A DNA stretch of 5,235 nucleotides. It comes from Deltaproteobacteria bacterium. GTDB taxonomy: Bacteria > Desulfobacterota > GWC2-55-46. Positions 1 to 4,894 of this stretch are shown here, in pieces. The stretch lies in the NCBI GenBank assembly GCA_016182705.1, contig JACPGA010000161.1, forward strand, positions 1 through 5,235, given 5' to 3'. The position numbers and the translations under genes are program-made. The notes beneath the pieces are model-generated. The model made no database searches. It was not told the DNA's origin and saw nothing but the letters and a program-made list of their open reading frames with translations. How positions within the stretch are numbered: the stretch's first letter is position 1; every line of letters starts with the position of its first letter.

Positions 1-37
1 CCGGCGGGTTGGGTTCAATGAAGACGATTTTTCGCAT
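1..37 (-). CDS. Start of a probable B12-binding radical SAM protein (partial)
   Basis: Only the first 12 codons are present, reading MRKIVFIEPNPP before the window ends. The pattern of a short basic start, a hydrophobic strand and then EPNPP is what I associate with the N-terminus of cobalamin-binding radical SAM enzymes, where it forms the first strand of the Rossmann-like B12 domain. This is inference from very few residues. The start is well supported: an AAGGA Shine-Dalgarno lies 7 bases upstream, and a good sigma70-type promoter lies about 30 bases upstream. The other nearby ATG (42-44) hits a stop after nine codons. The gene lies 3' of uvrA on the same strand but has its own promoter, so it need not be cotranscribed. 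The catalytic CX3CX2C motif would lie outside the window, so the substrate cannot be guessed. Confidence 0.5.
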   Translation of the reverse strand, partial: MRKIVFIEPNPP

Positions 38-47
38 CCGACATCCT

Positions 48-212
48 TTACACTGGATTGTCAGACATCTTACCCGCGCGCCAGCCCACTGTCAAGGGAT
101 ACCCGTCTGTTCCGCCTCCTGAAAAGGCCTTGAAAAGAGCCCTTTTTCCTTTGAAAACAAGGTGTTCTATTTTCTCATGCAGGGACTCCGCAGCCCCTTG
201 TCTCGGGGCCAT
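48..212 (-). CDS. Possible 54-residue small ORF between uvrA and the left-edge gene (doubtful)
   Basis: An ATG at 210-212 opens 54 codons ending at TAA (48-50), immediately before the Shine-Dalgarno of the next gene. The product would begin MAPRQGAAESLHEKIEHLVF and is basic and fairly hydrophilic, with no signal peptide, cysteine pair or known motif that I recognise. The frame is the same as uvrA: after the uvrA stop at 285-287 it stays open all the way to 48. Against it, I see no Shine-Dalgarno before the ATG, and its 3' half overlaps the downstream promoter. It could be a chance open frame, a real small protein, or a decayed C-terminal extension. I do not recognise it. Confidence 0.2.
   Translation of the reverse strand: MAPRQGAAESLHEKIEHLVFKGKRALFKAFSGGGTDGYPLTVGWRAGKMSDNPV
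67..95 (-). promoter_or_regulatory. sigma70-type promoter for the left-edge gene
   Basis: On the minus strand TTGACA (90-95) is followed after exactly 17 bases by TAAGAT (67-72). The 35-box is a perfect consensus and the 10-box matches 5 of 6. The expected transcription start is near 60, giving a leader of about 22 bases that contains the AAGGA ribosome site. Confidence 0.75.
122..146 (-). terminator. Weak terminator-like hairpin downstream of uvrA
   Basis: AAAAGG (122-127 on the plus strand) can pair with CCTTTT (141-146), with a mismatch and one further pair inside. Short T runs follow on both strands. It is the only terminator-like structure I see in the 247 bases between uvrA and the left-edge gene. 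The stem is short, so the call is tentative; a weaker 5-bp stem (193-197 with 205-209) lacks a T tract. Confidence 0.25.
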
Positions 213-284
213 TATAGCTGGGCAAGCAGGCCCTGTATGTGAGTTAAGATACCGTTGGCCGTTCTCGTTGACAGAGGGGTTGTC

Positions 285-3110
285 TTACAGGATTATCGGA
301 TTAGAAAGGATTTTCTTGAGGTATTTTCCCGTGACGCTCCGGGGGTTGCCCGCGACTTCTTCCGGGGTGCCCGAGGCGACGATGGCTCCGCCGTCAGAGC
401 CGCCGCCCGGGCCGAGGTCGATTACGTGGTCGGCGGTCTTGACGCAGTCGAGGTTGTGCTCGATCATGAGGACGGTATTGCCCGAGTCCACGAGCCTGCC
501 CAGGACCGAGAGGAGTTTTTTGACGTCGTCCATGTGAAGGCCCGTTGTAGGCTCGTCGAGGATATACAGGACTTCCGCTTCTGAGCCGTCCATCAGCTCC
601 CTTGCTATCTTGAGCCTCTGGGCCTCTCCGCCCGACAGGGTGGTCGCGGACTGGCCGAGCTTCAGGTACCCGAGCCCTACGTCATTGAGGACATTGAACC
701 TTCTCTGGAGGTCGTGCTCGTTCGGGAAGAGCTTCAAGGCCTCCTCAAAGGTCATGGACAGGACGTCGTATATGTTCCTGCCGCGGTATTTGACGTCGAG
801 CACATGGTTTTTATATCTTTTCCCGCCGCATACCGCGCATTTGACGTAAACGTCCGGCAGGAAGTACATCTCCAGCTGCTCTACGCCCTCGCCCTTGCAT
901 GGCTCGCACCTGCCGCCTGGCACATTGAACGAGAAGTCCCCGGGGGCAAGGCCCATGATTCTTGCGGAGGTAAGGGACGCGAAGAGCTTTCTGATGTCGT
1001 CGAAGCCGCCTATGTAGGTCAGGGGGTTTGACCTCGGGGTCCTGCCTATAGGCCCCTGGTCTATGAGCTTGACGCCCGATATGTCGCCGAGCCCCCTGAT
1101 TGACTTGAAGGGCAGGGCTGGTTCGCACTTTTCGCCGAAGTGGGCCGCCAGAATGTTATAGAGCGTGTCCACGATCAGTGTCGATTTGCCTGACCCTGAA
1201 ACCCCGGTCACGCAGGTCATCGTCTTAAGCGGGATATTGAGGTCTACTTCTTTAAGGTTGTTGCCGGAAGCGCCTTTTACGGCAACAGACCGCCCCGACC
1301 CGCTCCGCCTCCACCTGGGCACATGGATGACCTGACGGCCGCAGAGGTAGTCGGAGGTAAGCGTCCGGGCGCTCTTCATGAACTCGTCCGTTGGCCCCGA
1401 GTAGACGATTCGGCCCCCTCTCGCGCCTGAGCCAGGCCCCAGCTCGACTATGTGGTCAGATCTCGTTATCATCGATGAGTCGTGTTCGACCGTCACAACC
1501 GTGTTGCCCATTGACGCCAGACGCCTCAGCTGAGCCGTGAGCATGTCTATGTCTATGGGGTGGAGGCCTATGGACGGCTCGTCGAGTATATAGAGCACAC
1601 CGCAGAGCGAGCTGGCGAGCTGGGTGGCTATGGTAACCCGCTGGGCTTCTCCGCCCGAAAGTGTCTTGGTGAGCCTGTCGAGGGTTATGTAGCCAAGGCC
1701 GGTCTGGTTGAGGAAGTCCAGTTTTAAATTGACCTGCTTTAAGACCTCCTCTGAGAGAGCGCGCTCAAAGGGAGTCAGGGTCGAGGCCAGGGCCGCGAAA
1801 AACCCCTGGGCATCTTTTATGGAAAGTCTGCTCGTCTCGGCGATGTTAAGGCCGCCTATTGTCACGGAAAGAGCCTGTTTTTTAAGCCTTGTCCCATTGC
1901 AGGAGACGCATTTGACCTGCCCTTTATACCGGGAGCTGAAGACTTTTATGTGCAGCTTGTACTTCTTGCTTTCAAGATAATCAAAAAACTGCTCGAGGCC
2001 TTCGAAGTCGGGCGAGCCTTCGAAAACGAGGCGGCGTTCCTTTGCGGACAGCTTTTCGAACGGCTTGTCCAGGTCTATGCCGTAATGGGGCGCGTATTTT
2101 TCAAGCTCCTCTTCCCACCATGTGTATGACGGCTTGGTCCAGGGCTCTATGGCCCCCTGTCTGAGGCTTAAGCTCTTGTCAGGTATGACCTTGAACTCGT
2201 CATACCTCAAGACATTGCCGAAGCCCTTGCACTCAGGGCAGGCTCCTACCGGGTGGTTGAACGAAAGGGATATGGGTGTGGGCCTCTCGGCTTTCGCGCC
2301 GCATGAGGCGCACCTGGCCTCGCGTGAGAAAACATCGATGTCCTTGCCAGGGACAAAGACCCAGGCAAGCCTGCCGCCCTGGTCATAGGCGGTTTCCAAT
2401 GCTTCTGTTAGTCTCTGGCGTTCTGACTCCTTCACGATAAGCCTGTCTGCCACGACGCCGATTTGCTTCGGGAGGGTTTCTGGGACTGTCTCGGATATGT
2501 CGATTATCTCATTCGACACCCTCAGGCGGACAAAACCTTTGCGTAAAAGCTCTGAGACGGCCTCGGTTGTTTTTCCTTCTATGAGCAGGTCAAAACCTAT
2601 GTACGCAGGAGAACCGGCGTGCCTGTCGATAACGGCACCCGCTGCCATTACCGGGTCGTGCGAGACAACGGACTGGCCGCAATCAGGGCAATGGAGCTTG
2701 CCGACCCTCGCGAAAAGAAGTCGCAGGTAGTCGTTCAGTTCGGTCGTGGTGCCGACTGTCGAGCGGGAAGCGCGCACCGGGTTTTTTTGCTCGACGGCTA
2801 TGGCAGGGCGGATATTTCTTATGGTGTCAACGTCAGGCCTGTCCATGCGCTCGAGGAAAAGCCTTGTGTAGGTCGAAAGGGACTCGATGAAACGCCAGCG
2901 GCCTTCGGCGAAAAGGGTGTCGAAGGCGAGCGATGATTTGCCGGAACCGCTCGGGCCGACGATGGTCGTTATCGCGTTGTGCGGGATGCGCAGCGAGATG
3001 TTCTTGAGGTTGTTCTGCCGGAGGCCCTCGATTACAAGCTCGTCCTTGTCAGAGGGGGCCGGCAGCTCGAAAGGCAGGGCCTGGGCCCTGTTGTTCTTCT
3101 TTCTTGGCAT
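285..3110 (-). CDS. uvrA: UvrA-family excinuclease ABC subunit A, divergent second-type paralogue
   Basis: UvrA is the damage-recognition ATPase of nucleotide excision repair; as a cytoplasmic dimer it loads UvrB on lesions. Numbered from the upstream GTG (945 residues): Walker A GPSGSGKSS (56-64) and GVSGSGKST (640-648); LSGGEAQR signatures (488-495, 829-836); Walker B with LDEP at 513-516 and 855-858; switch histidines H547 and H889. Zinc cysteines are C271/C274/C295/C298 and C739/C742/C762/C765, with family-typical spacing; a CxxC pair lies at 405/408. Residues about 150-265 match the UvrB-binding region (KGFVRLRV, VVADRLIVKE), so it is not the short UvrA2 type. It differs from canonical UvrA at EGRWRFIES (usually EGQRRYVES) and at QKNPVRASRSTVGTTTELND, a form I associate with second UvrA copies. 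Start: the GTG at 3120-3122 has AAAAGG only one base away, so I prefer the ATG at 3108-3110 (four codons shorter), though its Shine-Dalgarno spacing is long. Confidence 0.92.
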   Translation of the reverse strand: MPRKKNNRAQALPFELPAPSDKDELVIEGLRQNNLKNISLRIPHNAITTIVGPSGSGKSSLAFDTLFAEGRWRFIESLSTYTRLFLERMDRPDVDTIRNIRPAIAVEQKNPVRASRSTVGTTTELNDYLRLLFARVGKLHCPDCGQSVVSHDPVMAAGAVIDRHAGSPAYIGFDLLIEGKTTEAVSELLRKGFVRLRVSNEIIDISETVPETLPKQIGVVADRLIVKESERQRLTEALETAYDQGGRLAWVFVPGKDIDVFSREARCASCGAKAERPTPISLSFNHPVGACPECKGFGNVLRYDEFKVIPDKSLSLRQGAIEPWTKPSYTWWEEELEKYAPHYGIDLDKPFEKLSAKERRLVFEGSPDFEGLEQFFDYLESKKYKLHIKVFSSRYKGQVKCVSCNGTRLKKQALSVTIGGLNIAETSRLSIKDAQGFFAALASTLTPFERALSEEVLKQVNLKLDFLNQTGLGYITLDRLTKTLSGGEAQRVTIATQLASSLCGVLYILDEPSIGLHPIDIDMLTAQLRRLASMGNTVVTVEHDSSMITRSDHIVELGPGSGARGGRIVYSGPTDEFMKSARTLTSDYLCGRQVIHVPRWRRSGSGRSVAVKGASGNNLKEVDLNIPLKTMTCVTGVSGSGKSTLIVDTLYNILAAHFGEKCEPALPFKSIRGLGDISGVKLIDQGPIGRTPRSNPLTYIGGFDDIRKLFASLTSARIMGLAPGDFSFNVPGGRCEPCKGEGVEQLEMYFLPDVYVKCAVCGGKRYKNHVLDVKYRGRNIYDVLSMTFEEALKLFPNEHDLQRRFNVLNDVGLGYLKLGQSATTLSGGEAQRLKIARELMDGSEAEVLYILDEPTTGLHMDDVKKLLSVLGRLVDSGNTVLMIEHNLDCVKTADHVIDLGPGGGSDGGAIVASGTPEEVAGNPRSVTGKYLKKILSNPIIL

Positions 3111-3147
3111 TCTTATTGTCACGCCTTTTACTTAATGGTAACAGCAG

Positions 3148-3153
3148 ATTATA
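3148..3153 (-). promoter_or_regulatory. Probable 10-box of the uvrA promoter
   Basis: A perfect TATAAT on the minus strand lies 38 bases before the preferred uvrA ATG. The sequence at 35-box distance (about 3171-3177) is GC-rich and poor, so the promoter may be weak or activator-dependent. I looked for a LexA-type SOS operator around it and did not recognise one. Confidence 0.4.
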
Positions 3154-3256
3154 GCTTAAAGGCAGGGCAGTGGGCCAGAAAAAAGAAAGGGGCCATGTCC
3201 GTGTTCGTGACCCGTGACGGTTTCAAACTCTTTCGCATCTGTATGTGTAAGGTGTT

Positions 3257-3279
3257 CCCTCTCCCCTTGTGGGAGAGGG
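3257..3279. repeat. Perfect 9-bp CT/GA hairpin
   Basis: CCCTCTCCC (3257-3265) pairs perfectly with GGGAGAGGG (3271-3279) around a 5-base loop, CTTGT. On the plus strand it is followed by ATATTTTT, so it could stop plus-strand transcription, but no plus-strand gene precedes it. Hairpins of this CCCTCTCCC/GGGAGAGGG type are common dispersed intergenic sequences in many bacteria (recalled, not searched). It may form one composite unit with the element starting near 3300. Confidence 0.6.
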
Positions 3280-3312
3280 GGATATTTTTCGTTTGTCTTT
3301 AAACCAGGCCCG

Positions 3313-3448
3313 GTTTACCCGGCGTAGCGAAGCATAAGGTTGGGGGAGGGACGAGCAGCGGGGCTGTAGGGATGCCCCCGAAGGGGGCGGGGAAGGTAAG
3401 CGGGCCTGCGAGGAGGCAGGAGGCGGATAGCGAGCGAGCCGGGTAAAC
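3313..3448. repeat. Structured intergenic repeat-like element bounded by 11-bp inverted repeats
   Basis: GTTTACCCGGC (3313-3323) and GCCGGGTAAAC (3438-3448) are perfect inverted repeats about 136 bases apart end to end. Inside are a GCCCCC-GAA-GGGGGC hairpin (3374-3388), a CCTGC/GCAGG hairpin (3405-3409 with 3416-3420), a tandem 7-mer AGGAGGC twice (3411-3424), and TAGCGA near both ends (about 3325 and 3428). At the left boundary TAAACC (3300-3305) can also pair with GGTTTA (3312-3317), competing with the long-range fold. The composition is GC- and purine-rich, unlike the adjacent sequence. It resembles a REP/MITE-like non-coding repeat; whether it is multicopy cannot be seen from one window. 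Confidence 0.55.
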
Positions 3449-3450
3449 AG

Positions 3451-3468
3451 AAAAAGCGCGACAGCGCG
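3451..3468 (-). terminator. Second downstream terminator hairpin of the hypothetical gene
   Basis: On the minus strand GCGC-TGTC-GCGC (3456-3467) is followed by five T (3451-3455). The stem is only four pairs but all G-C, and it lies directly after the stronger hairpin at 3472-3493, so it probably acts as a back-up. Confidence 0.45.
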
Positions 3469-3493
3469 AAAAAGGCCTTTATATCAAAGGCTT
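3469..3493 (-). terminator. Downstream rho-independent terminator of the hypothetical gene
   Basis: On the minus strand AAGCCTTT pairs with AAAGGCCTT around the loop GATAT (eight pairs, one bulged base, 3472-3493), and a T5 run covering 3469-3473 completes the signal. It lies 53 bases beyond the stop codon of the 211-residue gene. Confidence 0.55.
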
Positions 3494-3545
3494 GCACGCA
3501 ATAACACCTGGCATCATTGCCGAAAAAGTACTCTTGAATGAGGAG

Positions 3546-4181
3546 TTAGCGGTAATTGAAAAAGCCGCTCCAGTTTTTTCCCTGGAGCGGCTTTGAAATT
3601 CCTCTTAAAATCTCAATGCACCGGTTTCGTTTCGTGCCCGTATCAGTCGGCTCTATGCCCATGTCGCGGAGCGCCTTTTCGGCGAATTTGCTCTTCGTGC
3701 GAAGCCATCTTTCGTAGATGCGCAGGATGTCTTTCGACGAAGTGAGCCTGCTCCTTTCGCTGACCTCGTTAAGGACGTCCACAAAGGCCGGGAACTTGGC
3801 CGCAAGCTCGCTGAACAGGCGCTTTATCTCTGCGTTCCTGTCAACCGAGGCGACATAGCTGTAGCAGGACGAGCCCATGGCCATGTAGTAGTCGATGTCC
3901 ACTATCTTTCTTTTTAGGCTGTCGGAGAAAAAGCCGGAGGTGAAAAGAGAGATGTCCCCGATAACGCGCATCTGCCTGAGCTGGACGTCTCTTGCCGAGC
4001 TTAATGCCTTGAGATAAGCGATAGCCAAAGGCTCTTCTATTGATTTTTCGGCGGTTGTGAAGCTGGCGAGGAGGCTGGAAAGGTAGTACTCAGCCATCTC
4101 GTTTGTGATGACCTTCTGGCGCTGCATGGCATCGGAAACCAGCTCTTTGAAGTGCTCAATGGGCTTGATCTCTGTAACCAT
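3546..4181 (-). CDS. Conserved hypothetical protein, mostly helical, 211 residues
   Basis: I cannot assign a function. The protein looks soluble and almost wholly alpha-helical: no signal peptide, no membrane segment, no CxxC motif and no nucleotide-binding loop. The most distinctive stretches are FTSGFFSDSL (80-89), IVDIDYYMAMGSS (93-105), AKFPAFVDVLNEVSERS (128-144) and LRIYERWLRT (153-162). From memory this pattern occurs in uncharacterised deltaproteobacterial proteins of about 200 residues, a family I cannot name. The start is strong: AGAAGGTGA (4188-4196) lies 6 bases before the ATG, and a near-consensus promoter is upstream. It is flanked by its own terminators, so it is probably a single-gene unit. 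Oddly, a terminator hairpin occupies codons 196-207, before the stop, and residues after about 180 look like an unstructured basic tail. A one-base shift would expose a TGA at 3643-3645, so the tail may be a frameshift product or sequencing artefact. Confidence 0.8.
   Translation of the reverse strand: MVTEIKPIEHFKELVSDAMQRQKVITNEMAEYYLSSLLASFTTAEKSIEEPLAIAYLKALSSARDVQLRQMRVIGDISLFTSGFFSDSLKRKIVDIDYYMAMGSSCYSYVASVDRNAEIKRLFSELAAKFPAFVDVLNEVSERSRLTSSKDILRIYERWLRTKSKFAEKALRDMGIEPTDTGTKRNRCIEILRGISKPLQGKNWSGFFNYR
3557..3594 (-). terminator. Strong terminator hairpin inside the 3' end of the hypothetical gene
   Basis: AAAGCCGCTCCAG (3561-3573 on plus) is the exact reverse complement of 3582-3594, giving a 13-bp perfect stem with an 8-base loop. 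On the minus strand the stem ends in CTTTTTC, a U-tract typical of intrinsic termination. The release point (about 3557-3563) comes before the TAA at 3546-3548, so termination here would make an mRNA without a stop codon. The sequence fit is excellent; the use in vivo is inference. Confidence 0.7.
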
Positions 4182-4187
4182 AGGCTG

Positions 4188-4196
4188 TCACCTTCT
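4188..4196 (-). promoter_or_regulatory. Ribosome binding site of the hypothetical gene
   Basis: AGAAGGTGA on the minus strand lies 6 bases before the ATG at 4179-4181. It settles the start, since no better in-frame candidate is near. Confidence 0.75.
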
Positions 4197-4269
4197 GGTT
4201 TTTTGTTTCCTGCCCAGGGGGGAGGAGTCCCCTCTGTTCTAATTATAGCAGGTTACAATTGTTACACTT

Positions 4270-4298
4270 ATTATACGCAAAAGACGGTTTTCTGGCAA
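4270..4298 (-). promoter_or_regulatory. sigma70-type promoter of the hypothetical gene, with inverted repeat over the 35-box
   Basis: TTGCCA (4293-4298) is followed after 17 bases by a perfect TATAAT (4270-4275) on the minus strand. The 35-box lies in one arm of a perfect 6-bp inverted repeat (GGCAAC 4294-4299, GTTGCC 4306-4311), a possible operator. A second TATAAT at 4242-4247 lacks a good 35-box. Between the two lies GTTACAATTGTTACA (4252-4266), with a palindromic ACAATTGT core. The leader would be about 80 bases and contains a small G/C hairpin (4216-4235). Confidence 0.65.
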
Positions 4299-4411
4299 CA
4301 GGAAAGTTGCCCGAAAAGGTGCATATAGGGATTAAAGAATGTGAAACGCATGGATAGGAGACGGGGTTTGTTTTGCTTTGCGAGGTTTTTACGGGTTTTT
4401 GAGGCTGAAAT

Positions 4412-4446
4412 AAAAAAAAGGCCCACGCTTGCGCGGGGGCCTTTTT
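4412..4446 (-). terminator. Rho-independent terminator of csp
   Basis: AGGCCC pairs with GGGCCT (4419-4424 with 4437-4442); an A/G mismatch is followed by three more pairs around a 4-base loop (4429-4432). Flanking A5/T5 pairs lengthen the stem. On the minus strand a run of eight T follows (4412-4419), only about 20 bases after the csp stop codon. The plus strand also has a T-rich tail, so it may work in both directions. Confidence 0.88.
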
Positions 4447-4464
4447 GTTTTTTCGAGTTCCCTA

Positions 4465-4665
4465 TTATTCGGGGATCACGTTTACGGCTTTGGAACCTTT
4501 TGCGTCCTTGGCTATGTCAAACTCCACAGCCTGACCTTCCTTCAGGGTCTTGAAACCATCACCCTGGATAGAGGTATAATGAACGAAAACGTCCTCACCG
4601 GACTCCCTTTCAATGAAACCAAAACCTTTGGACTCATTGAACCACTTCACTTTTCCCTTTGCCAT
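4465..4665 (-). CDS. csp: Cold-shock protein (CspA family)
   Basis: The product is a 66-residue single cold-shock domain, the full usual length. It binds single-stranded RNA and DNA and acts as an RNA chaperone that melts structures formed in the cold. The N-terminus [20 protein letters not shown] contains the RNP1 motif KGFGFI (13-18); RNP2 VFVHY follows at residues 26-30. The conserved [11 protein letters not shown] (41-51) and a C-terminal KAVNVIPE close the five-stranded barrel. The start follows a near-perfect Shine-Dalgarno (AAAGGAGGT, 8 bases away). The gene has its own promoter, long leader and terminator, and is transcribed divergently from groES. Which Csp paralogue it is, and whether it is cold-induced or constitutive, cannot be told from the protein; the leader structure argues for post-transcriptional control. 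Confidence 0.97.
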   Translation of the reverse strand: MAKGKVKWFNESKGFGFIERESGEDVFVHYTSIQGDGFKTLKEGQAVEFDIAKDAKGSKAVNVIPE

Positions 4666-4668
4666 TAT

Positions 4669-4704
4669 TCAGGACCTCCTTTCTCTCAAATTCATAAGTG
4701 CCAT
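4669..4704 (-). CDS. Possible 11-residue leader peptide upstream of csp
   Basis: ATG (4702-4704) opens MALMNLRERRS and stops at TGA (4669-4671), one codon before the csp ATG and in the same frame. An AGGA lies 5 bases before this ATG. The mini-ORF runs through the csp Shine-Dalgarno, which it reads as consecutive AGG AGG arginine codons. Ribosomes translating it would melt the leader helix, suggesting coupling. It is short enough to occur by chance. Confidence 0.3.
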   Translation of the reverse strand: MALMNLRERRS

Positions 4705-4714
4705 TGAGGTCCTG
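4670..4714 (-). promoter_or_regulatory. Leader stem-loop that can sequester the csp ribosome site
   Basis: On the mRNA CAGGACCTC (4714 down to 4706) is the exact complement of GAGGTCCTG (4678 down to 4670), separated by a 27-base loop. The 3' arm contains five of the seven core Shine-Dalgarno bases of csp; the 5' arm contains AGGA, the possible ribosome site of the mini-ORF at 4669-4704. Cold-shock mRNAs are known for leaders that change fold with temperature; its use here is inferred. Confidence 0.5.
4674..4682 (-). promoter_or_regulatory. Strong Shine-Dalgarno of csp, inside a possible helix
   Basis: AAAGGAGGT on the minus strand lies 8 bases before the csp ATG. Its 3' half (GAGGT) belongs to a 9-base arm that can pair with the leader. 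Confidence 0.9.
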
Positions 4715-4768
4715 TACTGCAAGCTAAAGCTTACTCCAGAACAATCCCTGCAACTACTTACTGGATAC

Positions 4769-4797
4769 AAAATATCTCATTTACCATGTTCTGTCAA
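4769..4797 (-). promoter_or_regulatory. sigma70-type promoter of csp
   Basis: TTGACA (4792-4797), a 17-base spacer and TATTTT (4769-4774) on the minus strand. The expected start near 4762 gives a leader of about 97 bases, long for a 201-base gene and in line with cold-shock mRNAs. A small AAGC/GCTT hairpin (4721-4732) lies in the leader. Confidence 0.8.
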
Positions 4798-4862
4798 ACT
4801 ATTTCTTTAAGCATGGTGTTTACATGGGCGCGCGGGTATTTTTTTAAAGCGGTGCCGGTATT

Positions 4863-4889
4863 TTAGCACTCTGCAAAAAAGAGTGCCAA
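4863..4889. promoter_or_regulatory. CIRCE operator (HrcA binding site)
   Basis: TTAGCACTC, nine bases, then GAGTGCCAA: this matches the consensus TTAGCACTC-N9-GAGTGCTAA with one change in the right arm. HrcA bound here would repress groES and release it on heat shock. It lies just upstream of the 35-box (6 bases between), rather than over the 10-box or in the leader as often seen. Flanking bases extend the dyad (AAGCGGT 4847-4853 with ACCGCTT 4891-4897). Confidence 0.93.
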
Positions 4890-4894
4890 AACCG

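Larger units (their letters stand above)
3123..3545. other. 423-base gene-free region between uvrA and the hypothetical gene
   Basis: From the uvrA side it holds the 10-box (3148-3153), a stretch of about 100 bases with nothing I recognise apart from a small CGTGAC direct repeat near 3208-3220, a CT-rich perfect hairpin (3257-3279), the structured element (3313-3448), and two minus-strand terminators (3451-3493). The open frames crossing it (for example minus 3315-3497) consist of the repeat itself and have low-complexity Pro/Arg-rich translations, so I do not count them as genes. Confidence 0.7.

Noticed and set aside
211..216. Minus-strand TATAAT as a promoter for a small RNA
   Set aside because: The 35 region (CATACA) matches poorly and the box overlaps the only ORF start it could serve.
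58..1128. Open frames opposite or out of frame with the uvrA 3' part (plus 58-537, 255-584, 610-849, 714-1031; minus 811-1128)
   Set aside because: They overlap the clearly conserved uvrA frame, and their translations show no family motif; they are shadows of a GC-rich gene.
3120..3122. GTG as the uvrA start
   Set aside because: AAAAGG is only one base away, too close to work as its ribosome site; kept as an alternative only because it adds just four residues.
3123..3255. LexA/SOS operator upstream of uvrA
   Set aside because: No match to LexA box patterns I know (Gram-positive type, E. coli type or the Geobacter GGTT-N-C-N4-G-N-ACC type) was found by eye.
3471..3480. AAAGGCCTTT perfect palindrome as a protein-binding site
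   Set aside because: It is better explained as part of the terminator hairpin at 3472-3493.
3315..3497. 60-residue minus ORF in the intergenic region
   Set aside because: It is made of the inverted-repeat element and its hairpins; the translation is Pro/Arg-rich low complexity and no ribosome site precedes it.
4341..4810. Plus-strand ORFs across csp and its terminator (4341-4553, 4429-4707, 4613-4810)
   Set aside because: They run antisense through csp, its terminator or its leader, with no promoter or ribosome site of their own.
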